Part shown: piece after piece, positions 32,901 through 45,400 of the stretch
Layout of the letters: every line of letters starts with the position of its first letter
Position numbering within the stretch: position 1 is the stretch's first letter
Origin: Cyclina sinensis
Lineage: Eukaryota; Mollusca; Bivalvia; Venerida; Veneridae
Direction: 5' to 3'
NCBI GenBank assembly: GCA_012932295.1
Contig: JAAONU010000018.1
Coordinates: 2,784,206 to 2,848,205 of the forward strand
DNA length: 64,000 nt
Program-made: the position numbers and the translations under genes
The notes under the pieces: generated by a model
Told to the model about the DNA's origin: nothing
Databases searched by the model: none
The model's input: the letters and a program-made list of their open reading frames with translations, nothing else

Positions 32901-35900
32901 TTTTAATGAAACATGAATAATGCATAAAAGATATTAACTTGTAGAACAGTGAGTTATTATTCTTATTATTACTTTCTTTTCCAATATATCAATAACAGAA
33001 TGTTGACTTGACATGAATATTTTTATTATTTTCATTTAAAGGAACACTAAGAGACTACGCTATGCTCTGGTACCTGTGTAGTAAGAAAAACAAAGCAAAA
33101 TGGGGGCGATGTTGCTGATTTGTAACATCTTGTTAAATCCCTCCATAATAAAGAGTCATGGCCCTGAGTCTGTAGATAGTATCTGACCCACTGTGTCAGA
33201 GAGGTTGCAATATTTTCAGACAACTCTAAGAGCCTACTTCTTGCACTTTTTAGGAAGTTCATTGTTTTGATGAATCTATGTTCCTGTTTAGTAACTACAA
33301 ATTTGGTTAAATTTCTTTAGCATAAGAAAAAAAACAAAGTACTGTTTTGTGTTCCAGGTGTACTTATGCACCTATCAATGTTTTGCCCCGGGGACTGGGG
33401 TCAGGAGGCTGACCAGGGAATTTGACATTTTTCATTTTTTGGAGTCAAACTCACCACCCTAGAGCAATGGCAGTTTTTCAAAATCTCCACAGTGGGAGAT
33501 GCTTAACAAATCAAATGACCTGGGATCAAAAGTAGGCCAAATGTCTGTTTCCAGGGACTTGGAACCATTTTGTTTGTCAAATTCTCATCTGTCGGGAATA
33601 GTCTTCTGTCAAAAGTCCTGTGTATGCTGAAAGCCCCCTCCCAAGGGCAAAACATTGATAGATGCATGATAGATTGGAAAAAAAAAAATTAAAAATCTCT
33701 GTTTCTGTACAGATATTTTAAACATTGTATTGCAGTTTAAGCCTTATTATAAAACAATAACTCTTCTGTACAGACCATTTACTTTTCATTAAGACTTTAT
33801 TGCCATTGATATAAAAGGAGTCATTAGAGAGGTTTATTGAAAGCATAATCAATAAACATAAAATGTTAAATAGCTATTTGTTGTCTCTGATTAGTTATCT
33901 GCTTCATGCATTATGGCTGAAAATGGTTCTTTGTACCATATGATCAATAATTATTGTTAAAATATATCAAATGTAGTGGAACAATACATTATAAATCATT
34001 TACGTGCAGTTTGTTACTAGATTTATTGTGACTTACTTTTTGCATGGAATGTAAACAAGGTCGTTAATTTGTAACAATAACTTAAGTGATTTGCTTTAAT
34101 ATTCCTCTGTGAATATATGGGTCTTCAGATGTACCAGATTAACCATCATAGTACAAGAAATCTTGCTGACGCCCACATTAAAGTCAAGCATCAAAAAATT
34201 GTCCCCATGTAGAATGATACAAAACAAAGATGATATATTTATGTTAAATGAGATAATCTTATTTGCATTTTTGTTAATATAAATTAGTTTTTTCAGGCCA
34301 TCCACATTATGGAACATGCCATTCAGAAATATGGTAGCTATGAATATTTTGAGGAACAGACTGGGGGTAAGATACTACAAAGGTCCAGCATTATGGCACT
34401 GATACAAAGATACCTCAAGCGTGAAGAGCTGGAAAAGGAGATAATAGTCAATCTATCTGAGGACCTCCTGTCTAGGGGCTCAATGACAAGGGTTAAAGGG
34501 AAACCAACTCTGAATGTGAGGATAGTAGACCTCCGTGAATACTGGGTTGAGGGGCTGTTGAGACATGAGATTGGTAAATAACCTTTGGATCTCACTGTAA
34601 AGGCTGAATACAGTGCTAGTATGCAAGTGCTATATTAACTGTTTTCTTCTAGGGATACAACCCAGCTCTAGCATGGATTAGAACCTGGGATTTAATATTG
34701 AAGATATCAAACCTAACCAGTGTAATAATATTGTATTGTAATGCACTGTGAAATCAGTGTTTTTTATAATACAGAATATATGTATTAAGAATTTTAAAGT
34801 CTTGCTTTAATCAAGTGGAACAATTCATTTTGACTCACTTTACTAAAGTCACACATAAAAGATAGTAGTAACTTAACAGAGCAATCTTTTTCCTTTTAGA
34901 AGGCTGATGTAGAGCTTAATTATTTTGTCAAACACAAGCTTTCCATGTTCTATTGTAGAATGTCAGTCTAAGTGAACTTAAACTTAATAGAAACCCAGCA
35001 AGTGGCAATATTCTTAAATTGTCTTAATAGGTACCCACTATATAAGAAGCTACAACAACAAATTTCAAGAATGGTACAACTGGAAGGTACGGAAAGAGCT
35101 GGGTATGAAACCTGCAAACCCAACAGAGGAGGGGCTGGCCTCTCTGCACAGTGTGCTTCTAAGGAAGGACCCAAGCTTGTGGAGAATAGCTCTACTGTAT
35201 TATGTCTCATACAAAGCAGCATTTATGTCATTGAAAGAACTGTTTAGAGATTTAGGGCAATTTGTGAGGGATCCTTATGTGAGATGGGATTACTGTATTC
35301 GTGCCAAAAGGGGACAGGGAGACACCTCTGTACCAGGTAAGGATTTCTGAAAACTGCTGTCCCTTATCTTTAATGCAGCCAATGGAGGGCATATAGTTTT
35401 AAAACTGTCTGTTTGTCAGTCTGTCCGAAAACTTTAACATTGCCCATAACTTCCTTATTAGCTCACCGGTGCCTGACCAAAGGTCAGGTGTAGCTTTTAG
35501 TATGCTATTTTGTCCATCATCCATCAGTTGTTCAAAAAACATCTTCTCCTATACCACTGAATCAAATACAATTTAACTTTAAATGATCATTGTAAGGTCC
35601 TCTTTCAAAATTATGTAAAAATGGAATTCCATGTAGAACTCTGGTTGCAATTGCAAGTGAAAGGAAAAACTTTAAAAATCTTCTTGTCTGAAACCACAAG
35701 GCCTAAAGCTTACATTTTTTGTGTGTAGCATCATCTGGTGGACCTCTGCCAAAGTAATATGAATCATGGCTCTGGGGTCTGAATTGGCCCCACTCACAGG
35801 GGCACTTGATTTTAGATAGACTTATATAGGAAAAAGTTTTAAAAAATCTTCTTGCCAGAAACCATAAGGCCTATAGTTAAGATGTTTGGTGTGTATGATT

Positions 35901-37691
35901 TTCTAGTGGACCTCTATGAAGTGTATACAAATCATAGCCCCTGAATAAAAATTGACCCCACTCCAAGGGTCACTTGGTCTTACACAGAGTTATATGGGAA
36001 AACAAAAATTCTTCTTATCTGAAACCACAAAGCCTAGAGCTTACATATTTGGTTAAAAGCTCATCTATAAGACCTCTACAAAAATCATATAAATCATGGC
36101 TCTTAGGTCAGAATTGGTCTCAACCCAGGGGTAACTTGATTTTGCATATACTTGTATAGGAAAAAGTAAAAAAATCTTCTTGTCAGAAACCATTAGGCCT
36201 GTAGGCTTTAGATATTTTGTGTGTACCATCATCCAGTGAATCTGTACCAAGTTTGTACAAATCGTGCCCCCTGTTTAACATAGAGTGATATAGGAAAAAG
36301 TTTACAAAAATCTACTAGGAAGGTGCTTAACCTTCATTCACCTTTGTCCTTGTACTTCCCACTTTTTTGAAGCTACATCAATGAAATTTTAACTGTTTGT
36401 ATAATTTTGCATGCAGACTTCAACTTTGACCTTGGCCAACTGACCTACCGATTTGCTTCCATGTTTGCGAAGATATGTCATTGAAATCTTAACTGTTTGT
36501 ATAAGTTTGCATACAGACTTTCAATTTGACTTTGGTTTACCTTAACTGTTGACCTTTTTTTCTTTGTTTAAAAATAGTTTTTGATATTGAATGCGAAATT
36601 TGAAACCCCTGCCAATTGTTTATAGTTTCTATTCAGTGAGTGACCCAGGACCATTTGGTCCTCTTGTTAGTAAATGTACTTACTTCAGACTTGGAACATA
36701 TCTTCCCTTTGGACAAAACCTTCACACTGACATATGACCTTGCCCCCTGAATGACCTTGATTTTGAGGGACCAAAAATACATGAAATTGGCCATAATTCC
36801 CTTATTACTCAACAGATTTAGTTCATATCTGCACACAAAAACCATTTGGGAGAGATCTTCCCATTGACATATTTTTCTTTTGACCTTGACACCCCAGTTG
36901 ACCTTGATTTTTAGGTCTAATTGTCTAAAAAAAACCTTTTGAATCAACAGATTTAGATCATGTTTGCACACAGCAATCCTTGGGGCAGATCTTGCAAATG
37001 ACTTGTTTTTTTACCTTGACCCTTAAATAACCTTGACCTTGAAACCCACTTCTTTTGAAAGATCTACAATTTATCTTTATTGTGTACTTAGCTCAAAGCA
37101 CCCTTTTGGGAGCATTGTCATCTTTGTTTTTCTCACAGAAGTCATAACATTATGATTTATTATTTTTTTAAATTCATGCATGGAGTTTTTAAATCAAAAG
37201 TCGCTTTTTGTAAGGTTATTCTTCATGGTTACTGCCATATAATTTCAACATGTACCAGTACCTTAGTAGCCTGCTAGTAATATGTAATGGATAATGTTAG
37301 CCTCATGATTGTTGTAATACCATTAGTTCAAGAAATATCAAAACTTTGTAATTTGAAAGCTTTAAAATAATTTTTAAGTTTTTTTTTGTGTGTGTTGTAA
37401 TTACATTTATATATGAATAGTTTTAACTTAATTTTAGGGGGATTCTGCAAGGACCAAGTTTATCTAGAAGGTGCTCTTCAACTTTTGAAAAATCGCAAAA
37501 ACATAGACTTTCACCTGTTAGTCAAGATGGGAAAGATTGCATGGGAAGACATCGACAAAGTGGAGCTGATAGCCAATCTCCAAGAAACAAAAATTCCTTT
37601 CTTCATGCAGGATCTACAGGTCTATCATAAATATTTAGACAGAATTTGTGAGGCAAATGACTTAACAGACGATATTCTGGAAGATGTGTGA
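29304..37691 (+). CDS. MATCAP: MATCAP/KIAA0895-family tubulin tyrosine carboxypeptidase, four coding exons
   Basis: Family members are zinc metallopeptidases (DUF1704) that remove the C-terminal tyrosine of alpha-tubulin on microtubules. Exons 29304-29939, 34297-34573, 35031-35336 and 37438-37691 join in phase to about 490 residues. Residues 1-165 are low-complexity, basic, Ser/Pro-rich (KRKKGKKLKFKK), likely for microtubule contact. The catalytic domain starts near PILAAIKPENEKAERDRF. It includes the HExxxH zinc motif H302-E303-I-G-T-H307, split by an intron in the glycine codon, and the expected third ligand in NPTEEG (E338). The downstream blocks WDYCIRAKRG, FCKDQVYLEGALQLL and ANDLTDDILEDV are intact. 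The start is uncertain: in-frame ATGs lie at 29304, 29328 and 29343, and an upstream exon is possible. Assignment to MATCAP1 or MATCAP2 is not possible. Confidence 0.94.
32549..32627 (+). repeat. 16-bp tandem repeat, five copies
   Basis: Units of GCACAGTATCAAGGTC type with small length changes between copies. Confidence 0.85.
33367..33666. mobile_element. 300-bp inverted-repeat MITE in MATCAP intron
   Basis: Termini TGCACCTATCAATGTTTTGC (33367) and complement TGCATCTATCAATGTTTTGC (to 33666) are inverted copies with one mismatch over about 22 bp. The interior is non-coding and less AT-rich than the intron. No target duplication could be fixed. Confidence 0.8.
34297..34573 (+). CDS. MATCAP: MATCAP exon B
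   Basis: 92 codons plus one base: AIHIMEHAIQKYGSYEYFEE, then VNLSEDLLSRGSM and RPTLNV-like KPTLNVRIVDLREYW, ending LLRHEI with the first G of the next codon. Acceptor TTTCAG, donor GTAAAT. It carries the first half of the zinc motif. Confidence 0.94.
35031..35336 (+). CDS. MATCAP: MATCAP exon C
   Basis: Begins GTACCCACTAT after AATAG, completing G305 and giving THYIRSYNN. The frame that continues from the ACC is the conserved one (PANPTEEGLASLHSVLLRKD, LLYYVSYKAAFMSLKELF, WDYCIRAKRG). The exon ends at GTAAGG with one base of the next codon. A competing plus frame over the same bases is a shadow. Confidence 0.94.
35380..37125 (+). mobile_element. Repeat element carrying a nested insertion (MATCAP intron C)
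   Basis: The left part (35380-35458) has the GTCTGTCCGAAAACTTTAAC entry seen in bivalve dispersed repeats and stops at CCTTATTA. The right part (36669-37125) continues with TTACTTCAGACTTGGAACAT and has units of about 120-170 bp with CAACAGATTTAG motifs (36821, 36944). The hairpin-ended element of 35459-36668 appears inserted between them. Joining the halves is inference. Confidence 0.45.
35459..36668 (+). mobile_element. Hairpin-ended element with 170-bp satellite core
   Basis: Starts TTAGCTCACCGGTGCC and ends with the perfect hairpin AGGACCATTTGGTCCT (36647-36662) overlapping CTCTTGTT (36661-36668). The core 35640-36310 holds four units of about 170 bp with AATCTTCTTGTCTGAAACC and GTGGACCTCT motifs. 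No coding capacity. It shares its end design with elements finishing at 15208 and 20288. Confidence 0.75.
37438..37691 (+). CDS. MATCAP: MATCAP exon D with stop
   Basis: Completes a glycine codon and adds 83 residues plus TGA: GFCKDQVYLEGALQLLKNRK, FHLLVKMGKIAWEDID, ending LTDDILEDV. A polyadenylation signal AATAAA lies at 38026-38031, about 335 bases past the stop. Confidence 0.94.
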
Positions 37692-39012
37692 AAACTGAAA
37701 TTTGGGAAAACAGTGTGGTTATTCAACACAGGTGATGCAGTGCTTGCCAGACTGGGTTTGAACAACCCAGTTTTCTGTTCTGAAAATAGTTTGGCTGACT
37801 TGTAAAATGCATTTAGATATTAACTTTTCATTGATAACTCTCATGTTTTGAACTATTTTATGCTCCTTTATTGTTTGAAGGGTGATATATTATAGTATAC
37901 TTCATGATGTGATTTTTATAAATTCATCTTCGTTTGCAAAGTATATTTAAATAATAGTCATAACTTTAGAGATCTCTGACTCATTTATATAGGGCAGGAT
38001 GGTAGAGGAAGTATTATTTTATGAAAATAAAGCCTGATGTTTTCTTGTCTGTTGACTTTTTTTTCAGAACAGGCTTACATGTTTTATTTATTCTGTCACT
38101 TATAACAATTATGAACCATTAACAATATTTTGTATATTTTACTTTATCTACAGCAGTTGGTCACGTGACCTTGACATACGCGGTTACCTGAACATGTGAT
38201 CAGCTGGATTACTTTTAATCAATATTTGATAGATGTAGCCTTTGCATTTTGTTTATTTTTTGTCAGTAAAAAGCAAAAAAAAGAATGTGACAGGATGAAT
38301 AGAATAATAGGTTGGTGTCATGAATGGAAAATGTTTATTTGGCTCAGCTCCGAAATTTATAGCGTTTGCCTAGAACTCATTAGATTAAGTCCTACGCCTT
38401 GCCAGATAATCTTTCTCCATCTACGACACCAATCTATAATTCTCTATATGCACTAAATGTTACAAATGACACGATAATTTCGTTAACAATTTACCATGCA
38501 TATTTTAGGAGAATGTTGTTTGACACAGACAAAAATTGCCATAAAGGCGATGATGTTCTATGATTAAAATTTCTTTTGAGGGACTAGCATCTGTGTAGCA
38601 AATTATATTGTAGAGTTGAGTAAAATTTAATAATATACAGATTTAAATGAACATCAGATAATGTGAATTTTTCAGAAATATTCATTTCAGATACATGTCA
38701 CAATATACTTATAAAAATATAATTCTCATTTGATAAAAAAAAAAACAGATCTATATCTGTCTGTAGTTAAGAGTTGCCATTAGAAGTGATAAGGCAATTT
38801 TTGGATTTAGGGCTGGTTTCAATGATGCATCTATATCTGACATAGACTTTTCTAGAATTACTTTTTTTGCTTGATTTTATTAAAAACCAAGTTATAGCTG
38901 TATGCAAAAGAATGAATATTTGAACTTTTAAAGATTCATTGTCTAAACTGTATCACAGTTCAGAGTTACTCTGACTTGTGTTGTTGAAACATTTGCAGGT
39001 CTACATTTATAT
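37692..39012. other. MATCAP 3' UTR and intergenic
   Basis: The 3' UTR likely ends near 38050. The rest is AT-rich with nothing recognised. Confidence 0.5.
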
Positions 39013-39660
39013 ATGTAGCACGGGTATAATATGGCACTTCTACTTGCCTATCGGCTATCTTTTATGGCGATGTGGTAGAGTGTCAACTAAGCAATCGAAG
39101 GTAGCCCCCGAGCTGGGGGCAGGACTGGTGGATTTTTATGGGTTACATTTGCACCCAATGAAAATAACTTGAAAATAACTTCAGTGTGATGCAGCCTTAG
39201 AAAGTCCTATGTACAGACATTCAGTACTCAAAGGATACGAGGACAAATTCTAAGAAAGGGGTGTATGTAGCAGAGGTATAATACGGCACTTCTACTCCCT
39301 TGCCTGTCAGCTAGCTTTTATGGTGACAAGGTAGAGTGCCCGCTTAGGAATCCAAAGTACCCAAGTTCAAACCCAGGGGAAGGTAGATTTTTGCGGGTTA
39401 CATTTGCACCCAATGTAAATTACTCATGAGTTTCAGTCTGATGGCACCCTTAGAAAGTCCCACAGACATTCAGTACTCCAAGGATTCGAGGACAAAATCT
39501 TAGGAGGGGGTGTATGTAGAAGAGGTATTATATGGTACTTCTAATTCCTTGCCTATCGGCTAGCTTTTATGGTGAAGTGGTAGTGTCTGCTTATAAGTTG
39601 AATGTATCCGAGTTCAAACCCAGCTCAGGGCAGGTGGATTTTTCTGGGTTACATAATTAT
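39013..39660 (+). mobile_element. Three tandem tRNA-like SINE units
   Basis: Units begin ATGTAG at 39013, 39265 and 39514, a period of about 250 bp. Each has an A-box-like GGTAGAGTG segment, and copies 2 and 3 have a clear B box AGTTCAAACCC (39364-39374, 39611-39621). Then follow GGTGGATTTTT and GGGTTACATTTGCACCCAAT. The third unit is cut short at about 39660. A head-to-tail trio of a retroposon-like unit is unusual. Confidence 0.7.
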
Positions 39661-40640
39661 AAACATTATTTTTTTTAATAAACAGGATAATTATCCTAGA
39701 GGCTATTTCGGTCTTTAGCTAGGTGTAATTTATTGATAATAATAATTTTATCAGGCATGTTTCAGTTACATTACTTTACATCAACCTAAAATAAGAAAGA
39801 TTCTTTTTAACACATACACTGTGATCAACATTATTTCTGTGGGGATTTTTTATGATTTCAAAAATGTTTTGTGAATTCCATCAACATACATGTACAAACA
39901 TTGTCCAATTTTGAATGAATTGTCTTGTATTTTTCTTGTTATGTTTGATGTCAGTTTAAATAAATGCTATCAAAGTATTACATAACGTTTTTTAACTTTT
40001 TTCACCATCTCGAATAATTATACAGTTAAGTGTATACCATATTCTAGGCTAGAAGAATTTGGTTAAAGATACATTTGCAGTCATTAAGAAGACCTCCATC
40101 AGAGTTCGGAACTAGTAGTACAAATATTGAAGAGACTAGCTTGCAAATAAATGTATAACATCTCATTGCTTCTGTATCACTCTGCCCACATTTAAAAAAT
40201 GTTCATGCAACTTAAAGACTGTGATGAACTAAATATCAGATGCTGTTAGTGTCTCCCTTACAGCACTGTCCTACTGCAAAGTTTAGGGTTGAAAAAAAAG
40301 AGTATAGTAACAGCGTGTTGATCTGAGGTACCAGATTCTTTGACTTGGTTGTGTATTCACTGATCACACGAGACAGAGTCTCAAGTGCAATCAACAGAAT
40401 ACACATTGAGACTGATCCACACCTCCCACACAAACACAGTATTATAGTGGTTATCCTTACATACATTTTGAATTCTTCCTGAAACAAAACATACAGATTG
40501 TTCAATTTATACCCCTCGCCATTAAAATGTTTACTTCTGGGACATTGAGTTTGAAAAAAATGAGTACAATGTTTATGAGAATGAAAGTTGAGTCATGAAA
40601 TATTTATTATAGGCTTTAAGGGTTGAAAATAATTTCTTTT
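39661..40640. other. Intergenic; unassigned minus frame
   Basis: AT-rich. A minus frame at 40236-40505 (about 80 codons after a TTTGTTTCAG acceptor-like site, hydrophobic in its first half) ends in a TGA. It matches no family that I recognise, and I do not annotate it as a gene. Confidence 0.35.
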
Positions 40641-41370
40641 ATGTTTCTTATATAACTATAAAAACTTAGACCTCAGGGCATGGTCATTTCAGATCCTAGG
40701 AGCATAATTTAATAATCTTTTTAAAAAACCAGCCCTTAAGCCTAGATAATGCTGGAGCAATTAAGATATGCAAACCTTTTGACAGTAAGTACATGACCAC
40801 AAGGAGATGCCACATACCAAATATCATTGCAGTAAACTTTATGATTTTCAATATTAGGATTTTTTTTCAGATTTCATGTTTACAGTTCAGTTACTATAGC
40901 AACCATAGTTTCGGACAGGATGGAATTGCTTCAATAAATCTGGTAGAAGTTTCCATTCCTGGGAAGTTCTTATGCTTTATGAATGGCAAAAAGATCTTTA
41001 AATTTTCCCCTATGCAACTTTCTTTAGAAATTAATCAAAGGGCCATACCTCTAGTTTAACTAATCTGACCAGACCAAACTTTGTGCCTGCAGCATCCCAT
41101 ACTGATATGAGTGACTTCATAGAAGTGTTTACATGTATATATCTTATATATTAAATGGAAATTTAATCAAAGGGCCATAATTCTAGAGTTACTGACTTGA
41201 TTGGAACAAACTCTGTGCAGGCACTGTCCTGTCCAGATAAGAAATATTTGTATCAAGTCTCATTAAATTCTCTCCATTGGTTACTTAGTTACAAGACCAG
41301 ATGGATCGATAGATGGATGGACAGACAGACGACGTGACAACAGTATCCCTCCACCTACAGTGAGAGATAA
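40640..41370 (+). repeat. Degenerate dispersed repeat with GACAGACAGAC end
   Basis: Contains AATCAAAGGGCCATA phrases twice (near 41033 and 41166), and ends with GATGGATGGACAGACAGACG followed by ACGTGACAACAGTATCC. This terminal pattern is shared by many bivalve non-autonomous repeats. Boundaries are approximate. Confidence 0.5.
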
Positions 41371-42392
41371 ATAAAACCTTAGTTTGTATCCTGTGTGCAA
41401 TTATGCTGTCATTTTAACATGAAATGTACATGATGTTATAATATTATGCAGCTATGACATTGTGCTGTAAAAGCTAAAATACACGCATTTCTTGAAACAT
41501 GGAATTTACAATCCAGAGATCTGATTCTCTTTAGTATTTTATTGAATTATTTGTGCATGTATATAATCAAATGTGGTACACACTTATATTGTTTTCATCA
41601 TATATATCACATCCCTGAAACATTTAAAATATTTTTTTCATTATGTTAGATATTGCTTCTTTTCAAAAATAAAGGTTTTCTGTTTTCATAAGGTATCATT
41701 TTGTAGATAAATTAATTCTCTATTGCCTGATGTAATCTATTTTAATCACTATTAAATACTTTTTAAGATATACTGCTAGTGATTGTGAGATCTCATCTAG
41801 CTGCCACAAGATTTTGTGAGATTGTGTAAGTAGGACAAGTTACTGATCGTACTGCTTTTTCTCCAGACTGGAATCTTGTCAAACTGACATTTTTGTCCTG
41901 TTGTAAAATAACTGCATAATGTTCTAGATTTAAGGCTTCTGCCCAAAGTCTTACATTATCACACTAACTGGAACAAAGAGAAGCAGAGGCTTAACACTGA
42001 ATAATTTAATGAGATTTCATGCAATCATTACCTATCACAAACAGTACTTGCATACATGAAAATTTGATAAAATTGTACTTTATGTATAATTATGATAAAA
42101 AAAGAAATTGCTTACATAAAAAGAAAACAAAGATAAATAAACTGTACAGAAATGATAACTGCTTCAAAAGTCCGAAAACTGTCAGTTGTCTTTCACAAAT
42201 AATAGCGATTTTTTTCATTAAGATGTAAAATAAGGAAAATATGCTTTCTAGTGCCAAGTTCACATTTATTTTCTCTGTTCTTTTTTTAAACGTTGGTGTA
42301 GGTGGTCCAGCAGGTTGAAGAATAGCTGAATTATGTTGCTCTAGCTTCCAACTTGAGTAAAATGTAGCAGTCATTTTGACAATAATTATTCT
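41371..42392. other. Intergenic and roadblock 3' UTR
   Basis: A minus-strand AATAAA at 42270-42265 lies about 125 bases beyond the roadblock stop and could define its 3' end. Otherwise nothing is recognised. Confidence 0.5.
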
Positions 42393-42439
42393 TTATGTTT
42401 CATGCGGAGATTGAATCACAATCAAAAGGTAGTCCTTAT
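42393..42439 (-). CDS. DYNLRB1: Roadblock exon 4 with stop
   Basis: 47 bases: completes D83, then [14 protein letters not shown] and TAA (42395-42393). The acceptor is TTTTCAG. Confidence 0.94.
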
Positions 42440-45400
42440 CTGAAAATATAAAAAACACACAAACATGATAAATATGAAACTGTAAAGCAAAACAGAATTT
42501 ATATTCTGATTATGAATACAGCATGCAATAAGCATTTCATTTTCTGAATTCAAATAAAAAATTAACTTTGCATCTGCATCAAAATAAAAATGAATTTCTA
42601 TGACTCTACACAGACACGGCCTAAAATTGGTTTATGTCATAAAGACGAAATAAATTTCAAAATGAAAATAAATTTAATATAACCAAGGCTTTCATCCAAT
42701 TCTATTTTTTAAAGTCATTGTATTTCAGACGTTAATTACAGGCATGCAGCAAAATTTTCAAAGTTAAATGCATGCATACACAAATTAAAAGCAATATTTT
42801 CTTTTTATTTTACTTTGTCAATTGAGAACTATTGAACTTTGATCTATCAATAATGCCAATATAAGAAGCAATAACTTTCACCACCGGGTCCACCCCATTA
42901 AGACAGGTATTCTAACTGAGGTTGTGGCAGAAAGCATGCTTTTCTAGCTAGACTGAAGCAGAATTTTCATGCTGTAGTTACGTCATGGTTTCCCACAATG
43001 AAAACTTATGCATTTTATCTTAATTTAGCAAGTAAATGTAGTCTAAAACAGTACAAACATTAGCCCAACTACAGATTTGTACATCATTAAATCCTGAATT
43101 GGAAAACATTATCAGACATACTGATTTATAAGATAGAAATCATTTGAGTATGTTCTATGACTGCAATATATGTAAGTTTTAAAGCACACACTGTGATGAA
43201 ACACATACAAGATTTACATTGTGGAGTGACATACTTTTTCACAAGTTTAGTGAGTTTATCAAATCAATGTCAGTATCTTTGACACTCTTTTTCTCAAAGT
43301 TTTCAAACTATTCTGAAAACTTTGAGTATATGATATTAATTGTAAATTACTGTTTAAAAAATGTAATTTCTTTACTGTACGCATATAATATCCAAATTGT
43401 CATAAATTATTGTATGTTTTTAAAACCTGCTATTTTTATGCCATGGTTATGCACAGACACAGATATACTAATGTCACTGCCTTACTGTCATGCTGAACTT
43501 AATGTAAGAAAAAAATAACAAAATTGTTTTTTTTTAACAACTGGCCTTGTACAATAGATGTATAAATTAGCAACAATTTTAACTCCAGAAGTAGTATGTA
43601 AACAACAGACATTTCGATATTAACATAACAAGCAATGGCCAGCAGTTTTCTCCAAACAACTTTTATCTCAACCAGTTCTGTTCATTATACAAGTAATATT
43701 ATAGAAAACCCTATTAAAACTTCAGTACTTTCAGCATAAAGTTGAAAGCCTTGTATTAAAACATAAAATCTTTGCACAAAAGCTAAGTGTTCACTAGTTG
43801 CAAAAGAATCCTTGACAAAAACAAGTAAACAAAGGCTCCTTATCTGATGTGAGATGATCACTTCCAAACATAAAGAAATAAAACTTGAACACCAAAATAA
43901 GCAATCTTTCGAATCAGTTTCAAAGCCCATCACATAGTAAGCATTCAAACAGAAAATAACACCTGTATTCCAGTGTAAACTTTTGAAACCATAGTGCTGG
44001 GGAAGATAACCCAAGCTTGTGCTTTTAAAAAAAAAAAGTTTGTCAAATAAGAATGTTTGAAAAAAAAAACACAATTCTACATATATATATAAATCCAAAG
44101 TGACTGTGTCAATTCTAAACATAAATATTACTACAACTGTTTTTAATTATAAGCACAATGGTAGGTCATTAACATCTGTCTCAACATGTTTAACATCTTT
44201 GTTAAAAGACTTTGTTAAGAAATTATATATATATAGCTTTCTGGAGCAATATTCCATATTTCTGTATTTGTGAAAGAAATTAAACAAGACAGCTTTCTAG
44301 TGCAATATTCTATATTTCTGTATTATTGGAAAAAAAAATCTACCAAAGTCTGAATATTTTTACTCTTTAAGTCTTTTCTTACTCACTGAAGATGGGTTGA
44401 AATATTTCATCCTGAAGTATCTGCTCTATAAAAACTGTCTGGATGTAAAAGTTTAAAATACATTCACTTGCACAGCCTACAGTGGAATTCTAACATCCAC
44501 CTTTTTTTTTTGTATCCAAAATACAGTATTATCATTTCAAGGCCAGCAGAAGAAGGGAAAAAATGTCATATATGTCAGAAGGATTTACCAGGAAACATGC
44601 AGTCAGGAAATTGTATGCATCTTAAGGTCATTATCAAAATGTAAAATTAAATCAACATTTTTTTCATCATCATGCAGAAATATGGTTGCATATGGTGCAT
44701 AAAACATGGACCAAAAAAGACATTTAAGACTTAAAAGGCAACCTCACTTTAAACTGCCTGTTAGCTAGGTGTAAGGCTGACATAAAAATGATCTAAATGA
44801 ATACAAACATGGCAACCTCTCAGTGGCTTTTTTTAAAGTTATGTACAAGCTTTCTAAATATTCATAAACCTCAACTTTAAATTTTCCATCCATTTGTATA
44901 TTTGATTATATTTTACTCAAACAGTTTTCTTTTTTTTCTTTTTTTGGTATAACCTACTGTAAGTATATATGTCTTTTCAGACCACATCTGATAGCATACA
45001 CAGTATCATACAAAGGTAAAAATATGTTTCAGTAAAAAGTTTTATTTTATACTAGACTCAGTTGCCATGTTTGAACCATTTTAACATGCCACACTAAATA
45101 TTATTCAAAGAAAACTCTGATAAACTGTAGATCCTAGACTGTGCTTAAACAAGAGAATAACTTGGTCAAATCTGAAGAAATATTTTTATGAAGTCATAAA
45201 ATTCATGTTATTTTCTCAATTCCTCCACTTTTCATAAAATGATTTTCTTTCACCATTTTCATGGAAGCAGGCAACAGGAAATATGAAACTAAACCATAAA
45301 TATACCAATTTGATTATTTAAATCTAATACTTATGCATGGAAAAAACAACTGTTTCTGATGAAAGCTAAAACAGCATTTTGAAAAATTCTCAAATCTAGT

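Larger units (their letters stand above)
29940..34296 (+). other. MATCAP: MATCAP intron A
   Basis: 4.4 kb, AT-rich. It contains a five-copy 16-bp repeat (32549-32627) and an inverted-repeat element (33367-33666). No other gene is supported; the 130-codon frame at 32274 runs through the short repeat. Confidence 0.7.

Noticed and set aside
40236..40505. Minus frame with an acceptor-like TTTGTTTCAG and a hydrophobic start
   Set aside because: No family match and no partner exon found nearby; kept only as a note.
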